This document shows positions 35,376 to 46,511 of a stretch of 64,000 nucleotides of DNA, in pieces. The first letter of the stretch is position 1; the number at the start of each line of letters is the position of its first letter. Source of the DNA: Anagrus nilaparvatae. Taxonomy: Eukaryota; Arthropoda; Insecta; Hymenoptera; Mymaridae. The notes under the pieces were generated by a model. The model had not been told where the DNA came from. It searched no databases and saw only the letters and a program-made list of their open reading frames with translations. A program made the position numbers and the translations under genes. The stretch lies in the NCBI GenBank assembly GCA_022575985.1, contig JAKSXM010000247.1, forward strand, positions 1,015,501 to 1,079,500, written 5' to 3'.

Positions 35376-36069
35376 AAAGACTACTGCGGAATAAGGTATG
35401 GTTTCCGGCCCCAGCATATTTTTCGCATTTTTTTGGATCAATTTGATGATATATGATAAAAATTAAGATTCCGAGGGTCGGCACCCCTCACCCACCCTGC
35501 GTTACCCCTGGGGGGTTGAAACGTGTTTTTCACTAAAAATTAATATCTCCGGGCCGAATCATCCGATTGGGGCGTGGTTGGAATAAAAATTTTTGTTTTG
35601 AAAAAATACACCAAAAAAATTTTTTTTTTTATTTTTGAACTTATTTTGAGGTTCAAAACTTCGAAAAACGTCATTTTTGGCTTTTTTGACGGTCTAAAAA
35701 TTGAGATATCTCAGGATAGAGGAAAAACTCCTTTTTTTCGCGCTCAGGGAAACTTTGTCTAAGACTACTTTTCAAAATTCCGTCGGAAAAATGGCAACTT
35801 TTACGGTGCGTCATTCGCAATTGACGATTATGTAAAAGAAATCGTGTTTTATTTTTTGCTTATTTTATCATACCATCAAATATTTTATTTTAAATCTAAA
35901 ATTAGCTTTTTTATGGTCTTTTTTATATTTTTCTCATAATTTTTTCATAAAAAAACGATATTTCACCTATACTCTACCAAAGGACTTCATTTATTTTATC
36001 AAATTGAGCCAAAAAAATGCGAAAAATATGCTGGGGCCGGAAACCATACCTTATTCCGCAGTAGTCTTT
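35376..36069. mobile_element. MITE with ~73-bp near-perfect inverted ends, 694 bp
   Basis: The left end 35376-35448 and right end about 35997-36069 are inverted copies with roughly one mismatch, starting AAAGACTACTGCGGAATAAG. The interior has ATATCTCCGGGCCGAATCAT but no transposase. No target duplication could be assigned. Confidence 0.78.
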
Positions 36070-39000
36070 ACGGAATTCCTCAAAAATATTTTTCTATATT
36101 ATGACAGTAAAATCTGGGGAAATTTTTTTTAACCGTAAATAATATTGCTTATCATTAAGGAATAATTTAATTTTTTTACTTTAATGTACTCATCATAAAC
36201 CTTAATTTATATAAGAGTGAACATTTCCATTTTAAACAATATAAAAAAATAAGGTAAGAATTGTGTTTTTAGCTATCAAACAATATTTAATAAAGAATTA
36301 TAAAAGTAATATCTAAAAATATCTATTTCAAATGATAAGCCTTAATGAAATACACTGAAGTTTGTTAACGAAGACTATAATTTGTCACCAAAAAATTATT
36401 TTTCAATGTTAGTCAAATCAACATTTTTTTATTATTTGAATAAAAATTCACAATGGTACGTTTAAATGGTAAATAAGTCTAAGACTACTGATCGCTATTT
36501 ATAATCAAGCCACCACAGTTAACTTGTAGTGTTAATTATAATTAGCGTTAATAGTATTTATGAGTTTGAGTTTCCTAAAACCTAATATTGGGTTTGGGTT
36601 GTAAAAAAATTTTAAAGTATGCGTTACATTTGAATTTGATAATTTTTCGCTTAAAAAATTTATAATTTTAAACAAAACTTCAGGTTCAGCAAGTTAAATT
36701 AAAAAAATTATTTTGATTCCTTTTTTAAATTTTAAAAATTGATTACTTCAATGCTTAAATTAACTCCAATTTTAAACTAATTAAATTATAACTGATTAAT
36801 AACAACTAATCCAGATTTGTTTTCAGGAGATCCACCCACTTTTATCAATGAAGGATACACTGTGGCAGTCCAACTAATATATTGAGCAACAACCTTACAC
36901 AAAAGCATTTTTTTAAATATACGCAACTAATAGAAATTATTTTTCCTAATTCTCAGCCTTCTGATGGATCTCATCTTTTCATTTTTACAATGCTTAAATT
37001 TTTTTGTTTTTTTTGCAAGCGCCTCGGCAAGCGCGTCAATGTTACAGAAACTTTTTTTTTTATAAAAGCCCATAGAAAAATTTGTTCTATCGTCTAAAAT
37101 ACAATATGAATTATACATACACGAACCAATTTAAATTTATGTTTTATTTCAAGCAATAGTATCTACTGTTTGCTATAAATTGCTTATTTGCCTTTTTATT
37201 TTTAACATAATATGAAACTATTATATTGAGAAAGAACATCTTAAAAACATTAAGAAATTTCTCTAGACCTCTAAAAGGAAGAAAATTTTCTCGATGAATT
37301 ACGCAGTTGTGCTAACGGTAAAATTTAATTTGATAAAAATGAAAGGGTGAGAAAGAGCGAGGTAAGTTTCCATAACCTCAAAAAAAATTTTCCAAATTGT
37401 CTGTCTTCTATTTCCCTTCGCCCTCTCCGTAACATTAATTTAGTACGTTTTTAAATAATTTTATAAAGATTTTACAGTATGGAACGGTGTTTTTTTGAAA
37501 ACTCCCCGGTGCATAAATAGAAAAATAGTTTTTTAGCAAAAATTGAGCGAATTTTCAAAAAATATTTCAAATATACAAATAAATGTTATAAATTTAGGAT
37601 ATCTTCGCAAAACTATATTTATTTAAAATTTAGAAATTTTTGGCAAGTTTTAAATTTAAATTTTTTAATTTGTTAATTTTCAATTTTACGTTAACTTTTA
37701 ATAGTGAATTTTTAAACATTAATTTCTTTAAGTATTTATAAGGTATTATGAATTTAAAAAAAATGATATAAAATAAAATGGTTTAAATGCGTAAATGTAA
37801 AAATAATAGATATGTATTTATTCATAAAAAAAAGCCATCATCCGTCCATTAGTTCTCAATTAAGCTTATTGAAAAAGCGCATAAAGTGCTTAAGTTTAAA
37901 AAAAAATAAAAAAAACTGGTCTTTTCAAAGATATAATGCCGACAATAAATACATATGTATTAACAATTATACATATAAATACCTGATGCAAAAATATATG
38001 TAGCATACGTATAAGTTTAATGAATCAACCGTGGGAGAACTAGAAAAGAGATATTTGAGATTTAAAAAAAGTGAATTAAATAACGGTCGAATAGCGCAAT
38101 TGTATTATTTTAAAGGTGGCGTATTGTGGCTAATAATATCATTTTATAAATCTATAAAAAAGCGCCATCTAATGGCGCCTATAGTCTCAATATCTTTTTT
38201 TTTATTGACAATTGTATAATATTTTTTTATTTTTAAGAGAATTTCCGGAGCATTTTTGTCAGTAAATTTGGTTAATCTTTACTCTACATTATTATTCTTG
38301 AATGCACACACTATACAAAATTTACATATACCTGAATCAAATATACAGAAAAAAAATGTTAAGTAAGAATAAAAAAAACACACATATGCATTTTAGGCTC
38401 ATTTTCGTTTTCTCATTGTTAAACCTGTCAGTCGAGTGGACGACGAGCCACGGGGCCTTACCATACATTGTCAATAATAGGGGACTGCATTTTGCTTTAT
38501 ACATAATTTTTATTTTTTTCTTCTTTTTTTATAATATACTACTTATATACCGACCAATTGGATTAAATGTATCCATTACCATTGTCAACGGCGTAAGTAT
38601 AACCACGCTGTATCTTTTATAGAACGAACCTTTTTTTTTCGTGTTTCTATCTTTCTCATAAATATATTATACGTTTCCGTCTCGGTATTTTTTTTTTTTT
38701 TTGGCGATCAGTTTCCCTTTTTTTTTAATACAAAATAGAGCCGGACCTTTTACAAAGGACAATTTTTTTATGTAGGGTATTTATAATATATTCATATATG
38801 TATGTAATATACGAGTGGATTAGCTTTTTAAAGTTTAGTCGAGGCGTAAGACACTTAGTGTTATTACCAATTCAGAACCTCTTATATTTATTTGTATTTT
38901 ATTATTATCATGATCTTATTACACGTGTGTTCATCCATTCGACTTTCCATTACTAAATAAATATAAAAAGAATATTATAAGACTAAAAAAATTCTACCAC

Positions 39001-39789
39001 AACAATTATCCTCGAGTTATATTTAAGATATTCATCTTTTATTTTTATTTTTTTTGCTCTGATTTATTATCTCTTATTCTTTTTTAATATAAATTTCATT
39101 TTATCATCGTGTTATGATCTTTTTTTTTATTATTATTTATTTATATTTTATTAATATCAGTTTAAAAAAAAAATTATATCTCATTTTAATCTTTTTAGTG
39201 TCATTCAAATAAACGTGTCAGGTAAAATATTTTTTAATTAATTATTTATAATCTTATTATATTTTTATACCGTGTGACTTTTAATATTATTTTGATATAT
39301 TAATTTAATAATGATTTTTTTTTTATTGCGGGATAATGATAAATTTATGATAATTTATTATAAATTTATTTATATGTGTGATTGAATTTTTTCTTGGAAA
39401 TTTTAAGCTTTTCAATGATAAAACAGATTTATTTTAATTTTGAAGACTGAAAAAGTCGTCAAAATAAATACCAGTTGAAATTATTTAAAACTATTCTTAA
39501 GAAATATCTCAGAAAGTTAATGATAAAAAAAAGCTCTTTTAAAAATTATGAAATTGAGATTTTGACTTTCAATTATCATATATGGTTAAAAGTTCATTAA
39601 AAAAGGACGAGTAAACAATTTTTGGAAACTTGAAACTTTTAGAAAATTATTAAAAGTTATAAATCTATTTTCACCAAAAATTACATTTTTGGTAGAAATT
39701 TAAAAGGAAAAAATAAGATTCCCAAAGCTAGAGATAAGGTAGTCACAGTTAAGTTGCTGGAGGGGTCCAGCAAATAATTGAAAGTCAAA
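36070..39789. other. Non-coding stretch, no gene recognised
   Basis: AT-rich DNA. It contains a possible splice-acceptor/exon at 36821-36885, a palindromic AGCGCCATCTAATGGCGCC at 38161-38179, and a G+C-richer patch near 38420-38490. A weak diverged relative (39520-39700) of the arm of the palindrome at 58057-60622 shares TTTGGAAACTTGAA and CACCAAAAATTACA. Short open frames here have no family similarity. Confidence 0.45.
38161..38179. promoter_or_regulatory. CTCF-like palindromic site
   Basis: AGCGCCATCTAATGGCGCC on the plus strand includes AGATGGCGCT on the minus strand, which agrees with the insect CTCF core AG(A/G)TGGCGC. The motif match alone is weak evidence. Confidence 0.25.
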
Positions 39790-41083
39790 ATTGAAAAAAA
39801 TTCAATCACACATATAAATAAATTTGGGAGGGCTTACGTGGATGTCCTCAAACAAATAAAACAAAAAGTAAGTGGAAGCAAAAATAAGCGCGGTATGGAA
39901 GACTCAAGCCGGAAATGTACTAATTGAAATGAAGGGAAAAGAAGTAGGGCAAATTAAATATTTTTCAAAGCTGTTAAGACAGCAATAGGAGAAAATGTAA
40001 AAGTGACGTGCCTGAAACCACGGCTAACTCTCCAGATAAGGGACATCGACTCTCTAACCTTGGTAGAGAAATAGAGGCAGCCTTGACAGTCGCGTTGAAG
40101 AAGACAGGCCCTATAAAGGTAGCATTAAACTTGGCTTGGGTAACTGCAGAGAATCGTTACAGGCTATTCCGCTCAGGTGTTTTAGATTTTTGGGATATGG
40201 ACATGTAGCAAGTAAATTCACAGGACCAGATCAGAGAAAATTATGCTTTAAATGCGGGATGGAAAACCACAAAGCAGACGAGTGTACAAGTAAGCTATGA
40301 TGCTTCCTCTGAAAATCTGCAAAACTGAAAGACAATGAAATAAGCCATTTTCTGTGCTCCAGAAAGTGCTCAGAGTTCAGGAAAGCAATATCAAAATGTT
40401 TAAAATACCCCAAGGGAATACGTGCAAAAGCTGGCCCGCGAATCAGCTCGCGGAACAAATTCAGAAGGAAATTACTACAGACCTGTGGCTAAGAATAGTA
40501 TTACCTAAGTGATTAGTATTACCTCGCGAACTCGTATTCAAGCAGATATTTCAATTCCAAATCCTGGGGGATTTCTAATAGAAGCATCAAGAAAAGGTAG
40601 AGGTTTCGTATTGGTTAGGTGGCAAAGTGGGCAGAGTTCCTGCAAGGATTTAGCGACATTGCAGTACTAAAATATTTGATGTGAGTAATGAAGAGCTACC
40701 TGAGTAACCGAGTACACTTTTACGACAGTCTTCAAGGAAAGAGGAGAAGAAACGTGAAAGCTGGTGTAACTCAAGGTTCGATATTGGTAGCTGATTTATG
40801 GAACATCTCTTATGATGGTATCCTAAAACTGAAGCTAGCGGATGAATACACAACAAACGTAAAACAGCCTGAGTATCTGCATTTCAGAAACAAGCTTATG
40901 GATAGAAGAGCGCGGATTAAGTCTAGCAGCTGGAAAGACAGAAATCAGGATATTCACGAGGAAGTGAATAAGTAAATTCCCGATATAAATCGATGAGGAC
41001 ACCGTCATCCAAACGAAGTAGATAGTGAAATATTTGGGTATTACTTTGGATATACAATGCTCACCTATTGGAGGCATAGCGTA
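39790..41083 (+). mobile_element. R1-like LINE relic, 5' part
   Basis: Decayed ORF1 includes VKTAIGENVKVTCLKP, the zinc-knuckle approach GYGHVASKFTGPDQRKL and a perfect CCHC knuckle C-x2-C-x4-H-x4-C at 40244-40285 (CFKCGMENHKADEC). After a degenerate stretch, the RT region reads MKSYLSNRVHFYDSLQGKRR, GVTQGSILVADLWNISYDGI, LSLAAGKTEIRIFTRK and IVKYLGITLDI. These are R1-clade RT hallmarks. The YADD segment is deleted between the NISYDG and LSLAAGKTE blocks. It is split at a TA by the DNA transposon at 41084-44823 and resumes at 44826. Frameshifts and stops make it dead. R1 elements normally live in 28S rDNA; none is seen here. Confidence 0.83.
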
Positions 41084-41709
41084 AGTGTTCTATAATAGAA
41101 CGCAGCCAGTAGTTGAACAGCTATTAAAAATTAGTTTTTTTAGTTTAAATATTATATTAATAACAGTTTCAGAAATTGAAGAAGATTTGTAAACACTTTT
41201 AAAAATAAATAAACTTCTATTATGGATTTTTATTACTATTTCTTTTTTAAAAAACCAAATAAGTGTTATATGCGAGGTATATGTCAGAATATACAACTTT
41301 TCTGTCTAACTTTTAGTGAATGTGAGGTCACCAGAGCTTAAGCAGTTTCAAGAATATTTTGCATTAAAATAATGTTTTTTTCATTAAGAAAATTTTTAAA
41401 ACCAAATTAAAGCTTACCTAAGTTATTATAAACGTTTTTTATTAACTTTTTTTAAATTATTTTAAAAAATCGTGTTCTAGTATTGGATTCAAAATCGAAT
41501 GGCGTGCTAATATTAGAACACAGTTTCTTGAACAGTTTTAAATACTTTTATTTTTAAATTTTATCTACTTTATGATTATAACTTATTTATTAATTAATAT
41601 ATAACAAAATAATAAGTCAAAATATTAGAATAATAAATAAAAAAAAATGTTTTTAATTAAACTTGTGAAATGTTTGGTTATGTTTGGTTATGTTCGGTTA
41701 TTATTTGTA

Positions 41710-44415
41710 TGAAAATATTTATTTATTTATTTGTTCAGTACAATACTTAAAGTATCCCAAAAGAGCTCTGTCAAAGAACTGTGCTTGGGTACTGAAAAAT
41801 TACAAAAAGTTAACAATATAATATTTACATATAAAAAATAGTATAGAAAAATTTATAGAAAATATTAAGAATATATATACATAAAAATTTTTAACAAAAT
41901 TAAATTCATGTAACAAATACTTAAAGTCAAATAATATATTAATAACAATTTAATTTTAAAGTTTTAAAAAAAATTTATAATATTTATTATACGTCATAAA
42001 GTCTTTTTAATCTAATTTAGTTTGAAGTGCTGCATGTTGTAGATGTGATAATTTATTTCTCTTGAGTCAAAAATAGTATCATTTTCTTCTTGATGCTTTT
42101 ATTAGAGATGGATAGTATTTGAGATGTTCTGGTAATTTATTAAAAAGTTTTATTGCTTCTAGGTTGTGGTTTTTTGTAGCTAATTTTTTCTTATGTTTAA
42201 GTATTGGGATTGATTTATACCTTGTTTTGCTTATACTTTTTTGGAATGATGTTTTTAGATCATGATAGTTATAAACTAATGCAGTTATTTTGTAAAGATC
42301 TTCTATATGAATCAAGTTTTTTTCTCTATTATTTAATATCTTAATGACTCTTCGTTGTTGTTCGATATTGGTCCTAAGCTATTTTTATAAGCTCCTCCCC
42401 AAGCTAGTAGTCCATAAGTTATAATGCTATAAAGAAGTTAATATTTTTTGATTCCAATATCTAAACTTGTATAAAATATATAAAAAGTATCTTGATTTTT
42501 TTGTGTTGTATTTAATGTGTTCTACCCATCTCATTCTGCAATCAAAGATTAAACCCAAATACTTAATAGTGTGTGTTCTGGATATTGCTTCACAGTTTAT
42601 TGTAATATTAATGTTATTAGGTAATTTTTGTTGCTGCATGCGAAGGTGATGTATGACGTTTTTTTAGTATTAATTGTTAGTTTATTAGCTATAAACCAAT
42701 CTCCAATAATTTTTAAGTTGTTGTTCATCTTGTTTTCAGCCTTTTCCCAGTTTTTTTCAACACTAAATAATACTGTATCATCAGCATACGATAATATATA
42801 CGGGCATAAAGTTAAGAGATCATTTATGTAAATGATAAATAAAACTGGTCCTAAAATACTACCTTGCGGTACAGCTATGTTATTTAGTTCCTTATAATGT
42901 CCACAAGTTTCATTGATCTTAACACATTGCTTTCTATTAGATAGGTAACTTTTAAATAGATCGTACGCCATACCTCTGATCCCATATCTGTATAGCTTCT
43001 GCAATAAAATATTGTGGTCCACCGTGTCAAATGCTTTACTTAAGTCCAAGAAGGTCCCAATTACTGCTTTATTCTGGTCTAGATTTGTGTAAATGAGGTT
43101 AGATACAAAAGCTAGAGCGTCTTCAGTTCCTTTGTTTTTCGTAAATCCGAATTGATTATCTTTTATGATATTATTTTCAAGTAGGAAGTTTTGCAGCCTG
43201 ATCAATACAATTTTTTCAAAAATTTTAGCAATATTGGAGATTAAGGCATTAGGCCTATAATTGCTGGTGATGTTTTTGGCTCCATCTTTATATATTGGAA
43301 TTATATCAGCTGTTTTGAGTGAAGCAGGCCAAAAACCCAAATAGATACATTTGTTAAATATGTGTTCCAATACAGTTGATATTTTTTTACTAAGCCACTT
43401 AATTACCCTTGTAGATATACCATCAACGCCACCTTGTTTATCTCGTAGTTTAAAAATAATATCTTCAATATCACTTTTGGATGTATAATTTAGATATATG
43501 GTGTTACTATTAAATTCAGGTAAATATGGTTCCTTTTGTACATTAGCATATGCATTAGCAAGGTTTTTACCAACGTCAATAAAATAATCATTAAAGATAT
43601 TTGCCATATCATGGGAGTCTGTGATTTTTTGATTATTATAGATAACATGGTCTATAGTATTTGATTTTTTTGTTCTTCCCAGTTTAGTGCTGATAAAGTT
43701 CCACATTTTTTTCGGATCATGACACTTGCTGTTGGCCTCTTTTATCTCATCGGATCTTTTAGCTGCAGAGATCATTTTATTTAATAATTTGTCATATTTT
43801 TTGTATTCCATTTCTAGAGTTTGATTCTCTTTATTATTTTTACTTAAATAATATAAGAATTTCTTATGTAAAATTGAGTTGTAAATTCCAGATGTCATCC
43901 ATTTTTTCCTAAATTTGTTAGAGTTACTATTATTATCATTTTTTTGTAGAACAGTTGCTTTTGCAACACAGTTTTTCATAAGATATAGGAATTTCTCAAT
44001 GGCTTCGTTAGGTTCATCAATAGCTAATATTTCATTCAAATTTGTATCATTGGCAGCGTTAGTCAATTTTTTATAATTCAAAGTACAAGATTTATGAGTT
44101 ATAGAATTGGTTTTAAGTTGTAAACAAACCAACAGAGTGTAATGATCTTTAAAAGGTAACCTACAATAGGAGTTATTTTAATATTAGTTTTTGCAAAAAA
44201 ATTATCAATTCAAGTCCCTCCATTTTTGTTAGGTCTAGTAATAGTATTAAATAGTGGGCTATAGCCTTTTTCTAAGAAATTATTTAATAATTCTTCTGAG
44301 GCCTTAGTGGATGTTAGAATATCAATATTAAAATCATCAATTATAAAGTGATTTGTTAATAATTGGTTAGTATTAACATAGTCATTAATTAATTGAGTGA
44401 ATTTATCTTTACCTA
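41710..44415 (-). mobile_element. CR1/Jockey-type LINE, 5'-truncated
   Basis: On the minus strand the element starts inside the apurinic endonuclease domain (HFIIDDFNIDIL, then NNFLEKGYSPLFNTITRPN, about 44405-44215) and runs through a long RT frame. A C-terminal region is broken by frameshifts (42639-42427, 42315-42079). The 3' end lies near 41710-41735 with an (AAATA)n-like tail. The 5' truncation and simple-repeat tail are usual for target-primed integration. It sits within the TA-flanked transposon. Confidence 0.88.
42597..44132 (-). pseudogene. Reverse transcriptase (ORF2 part) of the CR1/Jockey-type LINE
   Basis: A 511-codon uninterrupted frame carries the RT blocks in order. These are YRPNALISNIAKIFEKIV, QFGFTKNKGTEDALA, FLDLSKAFDTVDHNILL (motif A), VPQGSILGPVLFIIYINDL (motif B) and SYADDTVLF (motif C, about 42778-42790), then a thumb-like TINTKKTSYITF. 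The N-terminal 200 residues are the linker after the endonuclease. The frame is open at its start because the endonuclease lies in another frame upstream (from 44132 to about 44410); a frameshift separates them. It also shifts frame near 42630 before the conserved KYLGLIFDCRMRWVEHI segment. The RT catalytic residues are intact, so decay is recent. The exact clade was not resolved. Confidence 0.88.
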
Positions 44416-44825
44416 AATGATGTCATCTTTTAAATATAAAAATATTTAAAATTTTTATTATTTTCGTGTAAAAAAGATATGCAAATTTTAAATAACGAAA
44501 AATAAAATAAAATTAATTGATAAAACTTTTTTTTTAATACCTAATGAGTTTAACTACCTTTTGGAAATTATGCGTTCTATTACTGGAGAAAGAACTGTTC
44601 TATTAAAGGCAGGTGCTGTTCTACTACTGAAATTGGATCATATATTTAAAATTTAAAAAAATATATATTTAAACGAATAATAAACAATTTTTTTTGTTTT
44701 TTTAAAGATTCTAATACGTTTAAATTATACAAAATTACAATTTTTATTTAAAAATATTCATTTTATTTTCTTTTATGCTCAAAAAAGAACAGCGAATTCT
44801 TAACTGTTCTATTACTGGCACTTTA

Positions 44826-44995
44826 CCCTATATCTCAAAGATTCAAGAAGGCAGGCACCACGATACTATCCCTGAGTAGGCTAATTGCGAATCTTAACGG
44901 CCCTAAAGTTAGTAAACGGAAGTTACTAATGAACGTAAACCACTCCATAGTATTCTATTGGACAGAAATTTGGACAAAGGCATTAAACAAGGCTA
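44826..44995 (+). mobile_element. R1-like LINE relic, continuation after the insertion
   Basis: The frame continues from 41083 directly into 44826 if one copy of the TA duplication is counted: PIGGIA then YPISQRFKKAG. It goes on LSRLIANLNGPKVSKRKLLM and NHSIVFYWTEIW, matching the C-terminal region downstream of the R1 RT (ALSRLMxNxGGPxxSKRRLLM, S-I-x-L-Y-x-x-E-x-W). It is cut off by a MITE copy that starts at 44996. Confidence 0.83.
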
Positions 44996-45130
44996 CACTG
45001 TAAAAAGTAACTTTCTTAAATTAACAAAAAAAATAGAACTTTTTCGAAAAATTAGTAAATTTTCAAAAAATTTTGTAAATATTCGATAAAAATCGTAAAT
45101 TAACTAAATATAGTATATTATCGAAAAATT
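44996..45130 (+). mobile_element. MITE copy (left part) inserted in the R1-like LINE
   Basis: CACTGTAAAAAGTAAC and the following ~130 bp match the complete MITE at 46358-46511. The right end diverges into repeats of GTAAATTTTCGAAAAAT-like words and is not clear. Confidence 0.6.
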
Positions 45131-46357
45131 CTAGAATACTCGATTTTTTTTTGTGAATTTACGAAAAAAATTGTAAATTCCCAACTATTTTTCGTAAATT
45201 TACAACTATTTTTTGTAAATTTTCGAGAAAAAAAATTGTAAATTATCAATTTTTCTTGCGAATTCACAAAAAAAAATCGAGAATAGTCCAGCTTTTTGTA
45301 AATATATTAGTAAATTTATGATATTTATTGAATAATTACAAAGGCTATGCCCGGATCTATATAGTGAATCGGCCCACGAACGATATTTAAAAACTAATTA
45401 TATAAGGTCAAAGTACACCTAAAAAAAATAGGATCCTGAAGTTTTCAGACCTCCAGATGCCTTCAGCTCTGATTAAAAGCCTATTAATGACAAAAAAAAA
45501 GAGTAAATTTTTAACGACTTTTTAGTCGTTTTTCTGATACTCCCGTGGTAAAACGATTCTGTGAAAATGATCTTGCGACCTCTCATTCAAAAGGTTAGAC
45601 AATATAATTTCAGATAAAATTACTTTTGGAAGTGATTTTAGTGCATCCTTTTGATTGGTAGACCATAAAACGTCCAAAATAAATTTTTCTTCTTCTTAAA
45701 TTTCAACTTTGGCAGTGATTTAAAAAAAAATGAGAGATATGCCCATTCTATTTTTTTTTTTAACTAATGAAAAATAAAACAAATTTTCATTTGCGACCAT
45801 CCGAGCTCAAAAATATTTGGGGCAACATGGTCAAATACTTAAAAAACTGAAATAACTTTTGTTTTTAATTTTGCGATTTTTCGAAAAAGGACCCCGCACA
45901 AATGAATAGGAAATGGCCGTTCGATCAAATTAGGTGGATTTTTTGTATGTTTTAGATTTTATTATCCAGAAAAAAAGTCTCCAGTGTCACAAAGCTCCAA
46001 AGTATCAACTTTGGCTGCTACGGAGCTTGAAAGCTCCATAGCTCTATACACAGGCACACAAAAAAAAATCATGTACCAGAGGGTAGACCCCCTGGTATGG
46101 GGGTTTTAGGTGGTTCTAAAACCGAATATAGCTAAAGAAATGCAATAAAACTAGCCAATTTGTTCCCAGTGCCCCCATAAGGGTATCGTGCATATTATTT
46201 CAACAGGATTAAGTAGGTTCTAATTTAACATCCGTAATATTGTGGTCTCCGCTTGTATGTTATAGGGAAATAAACTTGAGATTGGTTTGAGGTCTAGATT
46301 GTATATTTCTTATGCATAATAACTGGCTAAATTAGATATTAAAAGTGTAAGTTACTA
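45131..46357. other. Repeat-like non-coding stretch
   Basis: 45131-45330 continues with GTAAATT/TTCG repeats. The rest has less AT-rich blocks (45890-46260) that look like transposon debris, but no protein family was recognised. Confidence 0.4.
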
Positions 46358-46511
46358 CACTGTAAAAAGTAACTTTCTTAGATTCACAAAAAAAATAGAA
46401 TTTTTTCAAAAAATTAGTGAATTTTCAAAAAATTTTGTAAATATTCACAAAAAAAATCGTAAATTTACTAAATTTAGTATATTATCGAAAAATTCGTTAC
46501 TTTTTACAGTG
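46358..46511. mobile_element. Complete small MITE, 154 bp
   Basis: Perfect 16-bp inverted ends CACTGTAAAAAGTAAC and GTTACTTTTTACAGTG enclose AT-rich sequence. A partial second copy starts at 44996. Confidence 0.75.

Larger units (their letters stand above)
41084..44823. mobile_element. TA-flanked DNA transposon relic inserted in the R1-like LINE
   Basis: TA flanks both sides (41082-41083, 44824-44825). The ends are AGTGTTCTATAATAGAAC and, inverted, AAGTGCCAGTAATAGAAC. Subterminal GTTCTA(T/C)TACTG words recur near 41515, 44570-44640 and 44800. A TA duplication with short inverted ends suggests a Tc1-mariner/pogo-type element, but no transposase remains. Its centre is occupied by a LINE at about 41710-44415. 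Confidence 0.72.

Noticed and set aside
36882..37118. Overlapping open frames on both strands
   Set aside because: Neither shows family motifs; mutual mirror frames are expected in such sequence.
38302..38622. 106-codon open frame
   Set aside because: Composition is that of random AT-rich DNA (runs of I, F, Y), with no conserved motif, and it overlaps a poly(T) tract.
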